The notes: a model not told the origin generated them from the letters alone. Counted from the first letter of the stretch, positions 25,889 through 34,875 are shown. The stretch: 64,000 bases of DNA from CAVWCQ01 sp963753545 (GCA_963753545.1 CAVWCQ010000011.1:620001-684000); one strand, 5' to 3'. Translations and numbers: made by a program.

Positions 25889-26737
25889 ATGTTTGAACGT
25901 TTGTCGAGAAGTTGGGAACTGGTCAAAGCCAGTTATCGGGTGCTGCGTGCGGATAAAGAGCTGATTATATTCCCCATCGTGTCTCTGCTAGGGACGATTG
26001 CTGTGATGATCGTCTTCGCCGTCCCAATGGCCCTGGCCGGGTCATTCGACCGCGTGGCCAATCACAACACGGGAATTTTTGAGTATGCAGTCACGTTCCT
26101 GTTTTACGTTGTCATGTATACGGTCGTGATTTTCTCGAACGTCGCTCTGGTCGGTGGGGCACTGATCCGGCTGCGAGGCGGCGATCCTACCCTGAGGGAC
26201 GGTTTCAACATCGCCCGCGATCATCTTCCCCAGATTGTCGGTTACGCGGTGATCTCGGCGACAGTGGGAGTTATTCTACGAGCGCTGCGCAATCGCGGTG
26301 GACTGGTGGGGCAAATCGTGGCCTGGTTTGGAAACATGGCCTGGAACCTGGCGACATTCCTGGTGATCCCCGTCCTGGTCGTGGAGAACATCGGCCCAAT
26401 CGAAGCCATCAAACGCAGCACCTCACTGCTCAAGAAAACCTGGGGCGAGCAGATTATCGGCAACTTCAGCATTGGACTGGTATTCGGCCTGCTGACTCTC
26501 GCGGCTGTTTTACTGGTCGGTGTACCGCTATTTGTGCTGATCTCCGCTACCGGATCAGTTATTATCGCGGTGCTGGCTATTGGGATTATGGTCTTAGTCA
26601 TTGCCGCCATTAGCTTGATTGGTTCGGCGCTAAACGGTATTTACGTCGCAGCGCTGTACCGTTATGCGACCGAAAATGTCGTGAATGACCAGTACTTCGC
26701 ACCGGAAATGGTGCAGGGGGCGTTCAGTCGCAAGTAG
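25889..26737 (+). CDS. DUF6159 family membrane protein
   Basis: A 282-residue integral membrane protein with about six hydrophobic segments. It opens MFERLSRSWELVKASYRVLR and DKELIIFPIVS, the hallmark of DUF6159, and includes GPIEAIKRSTSLLKKTWGEQ. No enzymatic residues are evident and the function is unknown. GAGGAG lies 9 bases before the ATG. It converges with the DUF3267 gene, the stops about 30 bases apart. Confidence 0.8.
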   Translation: MFERLSRSWELVKASYRVLRADKELIIFPIVSLLGTIAVMIVFAVPMALAGSFDRVANHNTGIFEYAVTFLFYVVMYTVVIFSNVALVGGALIRLRGGDPTLRDGFNIARDHLPQIVGYAVISATVGVILRALRNRGGLVGQIVAWFGNMAWNLATFLVIPVLVVENIGPIEAIKRSTSLLKKTWGEQIIGNFSIGLVFGLLTLAAVLLVGVPLFVLISATGSVIIAVLAIGIMVLVIAAISLIGSALNGIYVAALYRYATENVVNDQYFAPEMVQGAFSRK

Positions 26738-26766
26738 TTTCCGGCAAAAGCGCGGAAATTGCAGCG

Positions 26767-27372
26767 TTAGCCAGACACAGTCATCCGTATAAAAATCCGC
26801 ATGCTGTCGGCTTCGTCCTGCACCAGCGCGGAAGAATCGTAGCGCAGCGCCGCCGCTGTCATCCAGATATCTCCGATGGCTCCGGCGGCGTTTAAGATCA
26901 CGGCGAGAGCGGCCCACTGGGCCAATCCCACCGGGAGAAACAGCATCAGGAACAGTCCAGCCGCCGACAGGATCACCAGCGGCGCGAGCGCGATCTGGAT
27001 AAATTCGTTGCGCCGGAAGTAGGCACCGTCCGCCGTTGCAAACAGCACCAGCAGTTTTACTCCATAGCGTACCCTGTGCCCGAAGCGGGTAATCAACAGG
27101 CCGTGCATCAATTCATGGAGCGGCAAAATCATCAGCACCAGCACAAGCCCGGTCCACTGATCCAATGCATCGGGCAGGCTGTGGATCACCAGGGGCGCAC
27201 CCGCCGCGTGATAGAGGATCAGCAGCCCATAAACGAGGATGCCGCTGATCACCATCGGCACCAGCGACAGGATATTCAGCCAGAACAGCCGCCCTCGCTG
27301 GTTGAGACGCAGTTGGCGAACTTCCCGGTAATCCGCCGGGAGCACATGGATCGGCGGGTTGGCAGAACGCAT
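26767..27372 (-). CDS. DUF3267 family putative zinc metallopeptidase
   Basis: A 201-residue membrane protein with five or so hydrophobic segments. HELMH (near residue 86) is an HExxH zinc site inside a membrane helix, and NAAGAIGDIWM near residue 161 supplies the third-ligand Asp, as in site-2-protease-like DUF3267 proteins. It is probably an intramembrane protease or an inactive relative with unknown substrate. ATG 27372 follows AGAGG. The convergent neighbour is the DUF6159 gene. Confidence 0.75.
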   Translation of the reverse strand: MRSANPPIHVLPADYREVRQLRLNQRGRLFWLNILSLVPMVISGILVYGLLILYHAAGAPLVIHSLPDALDQWTGLVLVLMILPLHELMHGLLITRFGHRVRYGVKLLVLFATADGAYFRRNEFIQIALAPLVILSAAGLFLMLFLPVGLAQWAALAVILNAAGAIGDIWMTAAALRYDSSALVQDEADSMRIFIRMTVSG

Positions 27373-27511
27373 AACAGCCTCTTCATTTCGGTGTACACTG
27401 GTTCAATTGTAGAGGAGTGATCCCAGCGGGGCAAAACAGGCGATTTTTTCCTCAAAAGAAGAAACCAATATTATGTTATCCTGATCAATCAACGAGCAGG
27501 GTACACAGAAT

Positions 27512-27538
27512 TGTAGGGGCAGTGGCTTGCCCTGCCCG
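27512..27538. repeat. Dispersed palindrome family C
   Basis: TGTAGGGGCAG/CTGCCC core around GGCTTGCC. Nearly the same sequence is at 40750-40775, and related GTAGGGGCGGGTT forms are at 39609-39634 and 2050-2076. Confidence 0.6.
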
Positions 27539-27577
27539 TTTGTAATAGCGATACCGTAAGTAGATAGGTGGTCAGGC

Positions 27578-27637
27578 AGATCGCCACGCGACAAAGGTGA
27601 TCAACTGTTTTGATCACCTTTCTAGCCAAAACAGAAA
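27578..27637 (+). other. Hairpin element copy 1 (upstream of DUF2283 gene)
   Basis: GATCGCCACGCGA is followed by the stem AAAGGTGATCA (27593-27603) and TGATCACCTTT (27611-27621). A second copy at 44451-44510 has the same 5' sequence and GATCAACT but a different, still pairing stem. It could be a structured leader RNA or a terminator-type hairpin. Confidence 0.45.
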
Positions 27638-27646
27638 GAGAGCAAC

Positions 27647-27855
27647 ATGGCTAATGGTGAAATTGAACTTAGAATTAGTCAGGACGATAAAGAGGTCGCG
27701 TATGTTTCTTTGCCAGATCATCCCGAAGGAACTGTTCCTGGGATAGTCAAAAAACATTGCGCTTGTGGAATCTTATAGGAGAGTACAAGGGACCCGACCT
27801 TTATTTCGATTTTGATGAAGAAAATCGCCTCATAGGAATTGAAATCCTAGTGTAG
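27647..27855 (+). CDS. DUF2283 family small protein (frameshifted)
   Basis: A 69-residue protein, MANGEIELRISQDDKEVAYV at the start and FDFDEENRLIGIEILV at the end, the latter being the family's signature. As given, the first frame stops at 27776-27778. Adding one A to the run of six at 27749-27754 restores VKKTLRLWNLIGEYKGPD and joins the halves. DUF2283 proteins are small and often found near mobile or toxin-antitoxin loci; the function is unknown. Its base composition is clearly more AT-rich than its neighbours. A hairpin element lies just upstream. Confidence 0.65.
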
Positions 27856-27887
27856 TCTGGGCAGTGCTGCGAAGGTGAGAGGAATAT

Positions 27888-27917
27888 CCCCTCCCTACGC
27901 CGCTTTGTAGGGAGGGG
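27888..27917 (-). terminator. Strong hairpin past the copper operon
   Basis: CCCCTCCCTAC (27888-27898) pairs with GTAGGGAGGGG (27907-27917), an 11-bp perfect stem just past copA on the minus strand, without a clear T tract. Confidence 0.55.
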
Positions 27918-27924
27918 CTTACAC

Positions 27925-30364
27925 TTACTTCAACTTGATTCCCCGCAGGCGCAGGCTGTTCCCGATCACGCACACGTCACTCGCCGCCATCGCGAACGCC
28001 GCCAGGATCGGGTGCAGTTGCCGCAGGATCAGCGGGGCCCAGGCGAACGGGGCCAGGATGCCCGCCGCGACCGGGATCAGGATCGTGTTGTAACCAAACG
28101 CCCAGAACAGGTTTTCCTTGATCATGCGCACGGTGCGCTTGCTGAGATGGATCGCGCTCGGCACGCCGCGCAGGTCGCCGCCGATCAGGGTTACGTCAGC
28201 CGCTTCCATCGCCACATCCGTCCCGGTTCCAATGGCGATCCCGACATCGGCCTGGGCCAGCGCGGGCGCGTCGTTGATGCCGTCACCAACCATGCCCACC
28301 AGGAAGCCTTCTTCCTGAAGCTGCTTGACATAGGCGGCCTTGTCGCCCGGCTTGACTTCGGCAAACACGCGGTCAATACCAACTTCGCGCGCAATCGCTT
28401 CGGCAGTCGCCCGGTTGTCGCCCGTCATCATGGCCACCGTCATGCCCAGCTCTTTCAGCCGCGCGCACTGCTTCAACCGATCCATCTTTGATCGTATCCG
28501 CAACCGCGATCACACCGCTGGCCTGTCCATCGACCGCCAGCCACATCGCCGTTTTGGCTTCGCCTTGCAGCCGCTGTGCTTCGGATTGCAGCCCGTTCAG
28601 ATAGACCTTCTGATCGGTCATCAGGGCCAGATTGCCCAGCAGCACCGTTCGCCCCTCAACAACTGCCCGCACGCCCTGCCCTGTGATGGCCTCGAACGCG
28701 TAGGGCTGGTTGAGCGTCAGGTGTCGATCCGTCGCCGCGCGCACAATCGCCTCGCCCAGCGGATGTTCGCTGCCCCGTTCGGCGCTTGCCGCCAGCGATA
28801 ACAGGGTTTGTTCATTCAGCGAACTCGCGCTGCTCACCACAACATCGGTTACACTCGGTTCGCCGCGTGTCAGCGTGCCCGTTTTATCCAGCACAATGGC
28901 GGTGAGCTTGTGCGCCCGTTCGAGCGCTTCGCTGCTCTTGAACAGGATGCCGTTCTCCGCGCCTTTGCCCATGCCAACCATAATCGCCGTTGGCGTCGCC
29001 AGTCCCATCGCGCAGGGGCAGGCAATGACCAGCACCGCGATCAGCCGGACCAGAGACGGCGTAAACTCGCCTGTCACGCCGATCCAGATGGCAAACGTCA
29101 GCAGGGCAATGGTTATCACTGCCGGGACGAAGATCGCGGATACCCGGTCAGCCAGCCGCTGGATCGGCGCTTTGCTGCCCTGCGCCTGTTCGACCAGCCG
29201 GATAATCTGGGCCAGCGCCGTTTCGCGCCCGACTTTGGTCGCCTCGAAGCGGATCAGGCCCTGCTTGTTGAGCGTCGCGCCGATCACCCCGTCGCCGGGG
29301 GCTTTGTCTACAGGCAGACTTTCGCCCGTGATCATGCTCTCATCAACCGCGCTGTGGCCTTCCATCACCACGCCATCCACCGGGATTTTTTCGCCGGGGC
29401 GGACCAAAATCACCTCGCCAACGCGCACCTGCTCGACAGGGATATCCATCTCCTCGCCGTCACGGAAAACGCGGGCTGTTTTGGCGCGCAGGCCCATCAG
29501 CTTTTTGATCGCCGCGCTGGTCCGGCCCTTGGCAACGGATTCCAGCAGCGATCCGGCGGTGATCAGGGTGATAATCGAGGCCGAGGTCTCAAAATACACG
29601 TGCCCGCCGAGAATCCCCAGCGTGATCAGAACACTGTAGATATAAGCCACGCTGGAGCCGAGCACGACCAGCACATCCATATTGGCGGAACGGTTGCGCA
29701 GCGACTTATATGCGCCGTCATAAAAATCCCGCCCGACGACAAACTGCACCGGAGTTGACAGCGCCCAGAACAGGAAATTGACCCAGGACTCGTGCGCCCA
29801 CATGCCCAACAGATCAAAGTCGCGGGCCATGCTGATCGCAAAGAGAGGCAGCGTCAGCACAATGCCCAGCAGCAGCATGCGCGTATGGTGGCGAATCTCT
29901 GCGTCGCGCGCGGCCTGTTCCGCGTCTTCCAGGTCGTCTTCGTTCTCGACCTGCACCACGCCATAACCAGCGCCCTCAACAGCGGCGATCAGAGTCTCGC
30001 GAGAGACACCCGCCGCAGCCTTGATGACCGCGTGATTGCTGGCAAAATTGACGTTGGCGTTCAGCACTCCATCGACGCGTTCAAGCGCGCGCTGGATGTT
30101 CTGCGCACAGTTGACGCAGTCCATCCCGGTGATCGGCAGATCGACGACGCGCTCTGGCACGTCATAACCAGCCTTGCGGATGCGCGCCACGACATCGGAT
30201 ACGCCCACCAGGGAATCGTCATAAACCAGGCTCAGGCGTTCGCTGGCGAAATTGACATTTGCTTCTTCCACGCCGTCCAATTTGCGCACGCTGCGCTCGA
30301 CAGTCGCCACGCAGTTGGCGCAGGTCATGCCGGTGACGGGAAGGGTCAGATCTTTTTTAGCCAT
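27925..30364 (-). CDS. copA: Copper-exporting P-type ATPase CopA (frameshifted)
   Basis: A P1B-type ATPase of about 812 residues that pumps Cu(I) out of the cytosol. Two heavy-metal-associated domains open the protein (GMTCANC near residue 12 and GMDCVNC near 83), then membrane segments, the transmembrane CPC site in VIACPCAMGLATPTA, the phosphorylated Asp in DKTGTLTRGEP, SEHPLGEAIV, MTGDN and GDGINDAPALAQADVG. The frame breaks near 28461-28467, where one extra base in gtgCgcgcgg separates IKDGSVEAV from ARLKELGMTVAMMTGDN. The repaired protein is full length, so a base-call error is likely. It is the last gene of csoR-copZ-copA, and a hairpin follows. Confidence 0.93.
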
Positions 30365-30416
30365 GAGTTACCTCGTGGGGGCAGACTAGCTCCATCCGCC
30401 CCTCAACCAAAAGCGC

Positions 30417-30632
30417 TTAATTACTTTCCGGCGCAGGAGGATAATTGATTTCGACCAGCAGATTCTTGATCTGATCCCAGGTCGCCGGGTCAGTCCATTC
30501 CACGGTCACCTGCCGGGTGTCGCGATCCGCGTCCACTTTGGTGACGCCGTTCAGTTCGTTGACTTCATTCTTGATGGTCATGACGCAGTGACCGCAGTTA
30601 ATGTTGGGGACTTCAAAGGTCTTGCTCGACAT
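30417..30632 (-). CDS. copZ: Copper chaperone CopZ-like (HMA domain)
   Basis: A 71-residue heavy-metal-associated protein that carries Cu(I) to CopA. The metal site is NCGHC, a CxxC variant of the usual MxCxxC, near residue 12; the rest has the ferredoxin-like fold with VTKVDADRDTRQVTVEW. The ATG at 30632 follows GAGGAG by 9 bases; the longer form from 30686 would overlap csoR and add unconserved residues. It lies 14 bases after the csoR stop and 53 bases before copA. Confidence 0.9.
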   Translation of the reverse strand: MSSKTFEVPNINCGHCVMTIKNEVNELNGVTKVDADRDTRQVTVEWTDPATWDQIKNLLVEINYPPAPESN

Positions 30633-30645
30633 CAGATACGACTCC

Positions 30646-30924
30646 TCAGGGTTTATAAGATTGGCGAAAAACTTCGGTAATTTCACTCAACAGCCGTTCA
30701 CGCTCGGCGGGATCATCGCCCTGGATCGCGGTCGCGACGCAGGTCTTCAGGTGAGCGTCCAGCACGCTTTCGCTCACGCGAGAGAGCGATGTCTGGATGG
30801 CCTGAATCTGGCGGATAACATCGATACAGTAGCGATCTTCTTCGAGCATCCGAACGATGCCATTGACATGTCCCGCCGCAGTTTTGAGGCGGTGGATTGC
30901 ATCGGCACGGGTTTCTTCGTCCAT
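30646..30924 (-). CDS. csoR: CsoR-type copper-sensing repressor
   Basis: A 92-residue all-helical repressor of the CsoR/RcnR family that leaves DNA when it binds Cu(I). The copper ligands are present as Cys in DRYCIDVIRQ and the His-Cys pair in DAHLKTCVA, the C-H-C pattern of CsoR. ATG 30924 (MDEETRADAIHRL) follows GGGAG; an upstream start at 30939 is possible. It is the first gene of its own copper operon, with a GC-rich palindrome over the transcription start as the likely target. Confidence 0.92.
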   Translation of the reverse strand: MDEETRADAIHRLKTAAGHVNGIVRMLEEDRYCIDVIRQIQAIQTSLSRVSESVLDAHLKTCVATAIQGDDPAERERLLSEITEVFRQSYKP

Positions 30925-30943
30925 ACAACTGGCTCCCATTTCC

Positions 30944-30971
30944 TATCCCCACCCCCCCGGGGGAGGGGGTA
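30944..30971. promoter_or_regulatory. Probable CsoR operator
   Basis: TATCCCCACCCCC faces GGGGGAGGGGGTA, a C-tract/G-tract palindrome like known CsoR targets, placed between the -10 box and the csoR start. Confidence 0.7.
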
Positions 30972-30978
30972 TGTAGAG

Positions 30979-31006
30979 ATCATAACACAGCCTTGTTATT
31001 TGTCAA
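30979..31006 (-). promoter_or_regulatory. Promoter of the csoR-copZ-copA operon
   Basis: On the minus strand, TTGACA (31006-31001), a 16-base spacer and TATGAT (30984-30979). The operator lies directly downstream, so bound CsoR would block the start region. Confidence 0.8.
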
Positions 31007-31318
31007 CTATTTCGGCTGTTTTGGATCGAAGGATCGGCAATCAAAAACAGCCTGAGAGGTTTTCTAGAGCTTAATATGAAAAAGGATACACCCGAGGGGA
31101 TGAAAATGAGGAGATTCGGCTCATTTTCAGGAGAGCGTGTTATGCACTTTTTAATGCCGTTCCCCCCTTCCCCCCGCGTGCTTGCGAAGCAAGCCAAGCT
31201 GTGGGGGAAGGGAAGCTCAGCCGCTTTTGCTGAGCCGGGATGAGGGCCTGCCCGCGAACCACAACGCTTATTTTTCAGCGTATCTTTATGGGACAGCTCG
31301 AAAAGTTCATAACAGCCT
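31007..31318. repeat. Gene-free region with dispersed palindrome family A, copy 2
   Basis: No gene is supported. CCCCTTCCCCCC at about 31163-31175 faces GTGGGGGAAGGG at 31201-31212 around CGTGCTTGCGAAGCAAGC. After it comes a second small hairpin, GGCTCAGC-type CTCAGCCGCTTTTGCTGAG, and then GATGAGGGCCTGC, which is shared with copies 3 and 4. Confidence 0.6.
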
Positions 31319-32413
31319 CTACGGAATTGCTACCGGATAGGTCCAGGGGCCATCAACCAGAGTCAGGGGCGCGCCATTAAGCGTTATACCCTGCATCCGG
31401 TCAACGCTTAATATCCACGATTCGGGTTTGCCCCGATAGGGAGCCAGGAAATCGAGTACCACACAGGACTTTGTCCCGATCAGGCTGGTTTGCGGCGTTA
31501 TCCCGATAAATCCAATATCGGAAAGCACCTGATCTCCAGTATTGAGCTGTGCCTCTGGGAGCCAATACTGCTCCTTGCCTGTCACACATAGCGTTGTCTT
31601 GGTCGAGGATGGCGTCACCGATACTTGTTCCAGGGTCAGCGTAATATTTCCGGCGGTTTTGCTGATCTTGGGTTCGAACACGACTGCTGGAATAAACGGC
31701 ACAGAAAAAGTGAGGTTGTAAGGGCCAATCTTTACCATTTCGGGCGTTCCCCCCGCAACCGGAACCGCTTCCATAGTCATGCGTAAATCAAGATGCAGCG
31801 CCAGATTGGGTGAACTGCCAGAGATAGAAGCAGTATCAAAATTCGCGCTGCCCGAAAAAGACCAACTGGTATAGGGGGATGGTGTGACCCCGCTATCTTC
31901 ACCGCCACCCCCACCACTACCGCCGCCGCTACCGCCACCACCGCCACCGAAGATTTGCGGCAGAATGGTGCCATCTGCTGTTCGCAGCCGGACGTCAACC
32001 GCAGCGATGTTTACCGGCGCGTAAGGCGACTCGGTCTGATCCAGAGAATAAAACAGGGCGACCCGGTGTGCATCGGCATACACCCACTCGATGTGCAGGG
32101 TCACGCCATCAACGGTCTGGCTTTCGCTCAGGAACACGCCCAGTTCGTCGTCTTGAACCTGCTGTATGCCAGCATCGAAGTCTGGCACAGGGAGCGACCT
32201 CTGGTGGATAGCGGCATAAGCGCTCACACCAAGTGTCAGCAGCAGGACAATAACCAACCCGGCTCCCAGCGGTGTTGCCAGGAGCAGGCGCAGCCTCGTC
32301 CGGTGTTGGCGGGGCTGCACCTGCGGTCCTATCCTATCCCACAGATCAACGTGGTGGGCTGTGCGTTTGCGCGCAAGATGATGAAGCGCTTCTTTAATGG
32401 ATTTTTCGCTCAC
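31319..32413 (-). CDS. DUF4179-like membrane protein, probable sigma-factor partner
   Basis: A 364-residue protein with a short basic cytosolic N-terminus (SIKEALHHLARKRTAHHVDL), one membrane segment (about residues 48-68) and a large outer beta-rich domain. It matches the layout of DUF4179-type proteins encoded after ECF sigma factors, which often act as anti-sigma or sensing partners. There is no zinc HxxxCxxC motif. A Gly/Ser run (GGGGGGSGGGSGGGGG, near residue 160) splits the outer domain and is prone to slippage. GTG start with AGGGG upstream, 11 bases after the sigma stop, so the two are co-transcribed. Confidence 0.65.
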   Translation of the reverse strand: MSEKSIKEALHHLARKRTAHHVDLWDRIGPQVQPRQHRTRLRLLLATPLGAGLVIVLLLTLGVSAYAAIHQRSLPVPDFDAGIQQVQDDELGVFLSESQTVDGVTLHIEWVYADAHRVALFYSLDQTESPYAPVNIAAVDVRLRTADGTILPQIFGGGGGGSGGGSGGGGGEDSGVTPSPYTSWSFSGSANFDTASISGSSPNLALHLDLRMTMEAVPVAGGTPEMVKIGPYNLTFSVPFIPAVVFEPKISKTAGNITLTLEQVSVTPSSTKTTLCVTGKEQYWLPEAQLNTGDQVLSDIGFIGITPQTSLIGTKSCVVLDFLAPYRGKPESWILSVDRMQGITLNGAPLTLVDGPWTYPVAIP

Positions 32414-32424
32414 GGCTCATTCCC

Positions 32425-33003
32425 CTACCACATGATGAGTTGAGCAGGCGACAGGTGGTGCAGCCACTGCCGGAGCTGCTTACGAGCAGTATGCAAACGC
32501 CAACGTACCGTGCTGGCCGCGCAGTTCAACTGCTCCGAAATGTCATCGTCATCCAGATCCAAATAGTAGCGCAGCACCACTGCCGCCCGCTGATCTGGGG
32601 AGAGCCGGAGCATAGCTTCTTCAAGCGCGGCTTCCAGTTCCGCCTGTTCTAACAGCGCGTCAGGACCAGGAGCCGGATCAGGCAGGAGATCACTCAGGTT
32701 GATTTCATCTCCTGTGATGGATGTGTCGAGTGTCATCTCTCGCCCCGCCTGTTTCGCCGCTTTTACGGCAGCATTGACCACACTTCGCATGAACCAGGGT
32801 CGAAACGGACGTGAAGAATCAAAGCTCCCGCTATAACGGTACACCTGTAAAAAGGTATCCTGGGTTACATCTTCAGCCAGAGCCAGATCGTGCGTGATGA
32901 GGTATGCCGTTTCTATCGCCGCTGATTGGTATCGTTTGACTAGCGCGGCCAGCCCTCGAATATCGCCTGCTTTCAACCGGTTGACGGCTCGTTGATCATC
33001 CAA
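32425..33003 (-). CDS. ECF-type RNA polymerase sigma factor
   Basis: A 192-residue extracytoplasmic-function sigma factor. Region 2 spans residues 20-90 (LALAEDVTQDTFLQVYRYSG and FRPWFMRSVVNAAVKAAK) and region 4 spans about 130-180 (LSPDQRAAVVLRYYLDLDDD and CAASTVRWRLHTARKQLRQW). The start is best at TTG 33003 because GGAGG lies 5 bases upstream; the GTG two codons earlier touches the ribosome site. It is the middle gene of a minus-strand trio with an SH3b secreted protein and a DUF4179-like partner, so it may respond to an envelope signal. Confidence 0.9.
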   Translation of the reverse strand: MDDQRAVNRLKAGDIRGLAALVKRYQSAAIETAYLITHDLALAEDVTQDTFLQVYRYSGSFDSSRPFRPWFMRSVVNAAVKAAKQAGREMTLDTSITGDEINLSDLLPDPAPGPDALLEQAELEAALEEAMLRLSPDQRAAVVLRYYLDLDDDDISEQLNCAASTVRWRLHTARKQLRQWLHHLSPAQLIMW

Positions 33004-33030
33004 ATACACCTCCAGCGATCACGGCTTCCA

Positions 33031-33576
33031 CTAGGGCGCAGTCTGGCAGACTGGGCAGCCGTATTGATTCAAGGTACACGTTTTTTGCGTACACGCATTC
33101 GGCCAGCAGGTGAATGCGTTATAACACGCTTCACAACTGGCATAGTCGCACCCCGTCGTCGTTGTCACGGTTGTGGGGCTATTTGCTGTCGCTGCGGGTG
33201 TGATGCCGCCCTGGCAGTCTTGGGCACAACTGGTCACCGTCTCGCCATATTCACAAACCGTATTGCCACAGGTCGAAGGGCAATCAGATGTTCCTAAATC
33301 GGATCGCACCCAAACATTGTTCGCGCCCTTCCACCAGACATATCCATCCGTACCCGCCTGCTGATCCACCACATTCAGTGTATCACCTGCTTGCAGAAAC
33401 CCCACGCGTTTATAGGTTGTACCTGGGCCTTCGCGTAGGTTGATCACAGGATACTTTGGCTTAAAGGTGCAGTTCATGGCCGGGGATGCATTTGCGCCAA
33501 CGGGTGAAATAACCATCGGTGACATAAGCAGGATTAGAATAAGGCACAGAGCCAGCATTCGCAGCACATTCATCAT
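33031..33576 (-). CDS. Secreted SH3b and Cys-rich protein
   Basis: A 181-residue exported protein: signal peptide (MNVLRMLALCLILILLMSPM), one SH3b domain (INLREGPGTTYKRVGFLQAG to WWKGANNVWVRSDLG), then two Cys-rich segments with 14 Cys split by a Thr-rich linker (TSPTTVTTTTG-like). The first segment, DCPSTCGNTVCEYGETVTSC, resembles small EGF/Cys-knot-like modules of surface proteins. It is probably disulfide-bonded and wall-associated. It lies 22-28 bases upstream of the sigma factor start on the same strand. Confidence 0.75.
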   Translation of the reverse strand: MMNVLRMLALCLILILLMSPMVISPVGANASPAMNCTFKPKYPVINLREGPGTTYKRVGFLQAGDTLNVVDQQAGTDGYVWWKGANNVWVRSDLGTSDCPSTCGNTVCEYGETVTSCAQDCQGGITPAATANSPTTVTTTTGCDYASCEACYNAFTCWPNACTQKTCTLNQYGCPVCQTAP

Positions 33577-33759
33577 TCAGTTCTCTCCCTCAAAAGACGC
33601 GGCTTTCATTCGTCACAGTCTTTATAGTTAAGGGATGGAGATTCTGTTTGAAATTCCCGGATGAATCTGGACTGCTGCCCAGCCTCTTGTTTTTTTAAAT
33701 TTCCAAAATAAGATCAATAATACCTGTCTAATGTCATAAAAGGCATCTGGTTTTTGTCA

Positions 33760-33789
33760 TTGTCACTGGCTGTGCGAACAGTGTATAGT
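33760..33789 (+). promoter_or_regulatory. Promoter of the DHOD-like gene
   Basis: TTGTCA (33760-33765), an 18-base spacer and TATAGT (33784-33789), about 43 bases before the start codon. Confidence 0.6.
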
Positions 33790-33832
33790 TTCCAGCATAA
33801 CTAGTGTTACTCTTCACAATGGGAGATAAATG

Positions 33833-34822
33833 ATGGCCGATCTTAAGACAACTTACATGGGCGTTCCCCTGAAGAATCCACTTCTTGTCGCCGCGAGTTC
33901 CATCTCGAACTATGTGGATAAGGTAAAACAGGCCGAAGAAATGGGCGCGGGCGGCCTTGTGATCCGCTCGCTGTTTGAGGAGCAAATTCAGCACGATCAG
34001 ATGACGATGGCCGACTTTTTGGAGCGGTCTGCCAACATCTCGCCGGAAATTCATTCGTCCTTTTACCCGCCAATGGCCGACGGCGGCCCCCGCGAGCATA
34101 TGATGTGGGTGGAAAAAACCCGCCGCGCGGTCAAAATGCCGATCTTCGCCAGCCTCAACGCGATCCACCCCGGATCGTGGGTAAGCTACGCCAAGCAGCT
34201 TGCCGAGACCGGAATCAACGGCATGGAAGTGAATTTCTATTCCGTCGCCGCCGATCCGGACAAATCGGGCAGCGAGATCGAAAAGGCCCTGTTCGACGTG
34301 ATCGCGGCAGTGCGGGCCGAAGTCTCACTGCCGATTGCTGTCAAGCTAAGCCCCTACTACACATCGACACCCAATGTCGTGCGCGAACTGGAAAAGCGCG
34401 GTGCGAATGCCGTTGTGCTCTTCAACCGCTTCCTGCAGCCCGATATTGATATTCACGAAGAAGCGCTCACCAACGAAATGACCTACAGCAACCCGGCGGA
34501 ACTGCGCGTTCCGCTGCGCTGGGTCGCCCTGCTCTATGGACGCACCAAGCTCGATCTCGCCCTGAACACGGGCGTTCACTCTGGTGAAGATGTGATCAAG
34601 GCCCTGCTGGCAGGCGCGACCGTGGTTCAGTTGGCGGCGGCGCTGATTAAAAATGGCCTGCCCTATCTCTCCAAGATGCTGATGGATATTGAAAGCTGGA
34701 TGGGCGAGAAAAGCTACAACTCGCTGGATGAATTCCGGGGCAAAGTCAGCCAGAAGAATATCCCCGATACCTTTGGCTTCGAGCGCGCGCAGTATATGAA
34801 ACTGCTCATGGCGCAGGAATAA
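33833..34822 (+). CDS. Dihydroorotate dehydrogenase-like flavoprotein
   Basis: A 329-residue TIM-barrel flavoenzyme of the DHOD/PreA superfamily. It opens ADLKTTYMGVPLKNPLLVAA, has FMN-site segments PIAVKLSPYYTSTPNVVREL and GVHSGEDVIKALLAGATVVQ, and ends in a short extension. It lacks the catalytic Cys/Ser surroundings of classical PyrD, and the same type is usually annotated only as dihydroorotate dehydrogenase-like, so the substrate is uncertain. The ATG at 33833 sits 7 bases after GGGAG. It has its own promoter and terminator and no pyrimidine genes next to it. Confidence 0.8.
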   Translation: MADLKTTYMGVPLKNPLLVAASSISNYVDKVKQAEEMGAGGLVIRSLFEEQIQHDQMTMADFLERSANISPEIHSSFYPPMADGGPREHMMWVEKTRRAVKMPIFASLNAIHPGSWVSYAKQLAETGINGMEVNFYSVAADPDKSGSEIEKALFDVIAAVRAEVSLPIAVKLSPYYTSTPNVVRELEKRGANAVVLFNRFLQPDIDIHEEALTNEMTYSNPAELRVPLRWVALLYGRTKLDLALNTGVHSGEDVIKALLAGATVVQLAAALIKNGLPYLSKMLMDIESWMGEKSYNSLDEFRGKVSQKNIPDTFGFERAQYMKLLMAQE

Positions 34823-34842
34823 CCGGGCCTGATTGTTAATCC

Positions 34843-34872
34843 AACAGACCTCCCACGCGGGAGGTCTGTTGT
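34843..34872. terminator. Terminator between convergent genes
   Basis: AACAGACCTCCC (34843-34854) pairs perfectly with GGGAGGTCTGTT (34859-34870). It serves the DHOD-like gene and the converging BtrH-like gene. Confidence 0.8.
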
Positions 34873-34875
34873 GTT

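Noticed and set aside
27578..27637. c-di-GMP, fluoride, ZTP or preQ1 riboswitch
   Set aside because: None of the conserved core sequences of these classes is present in either copy of the element.
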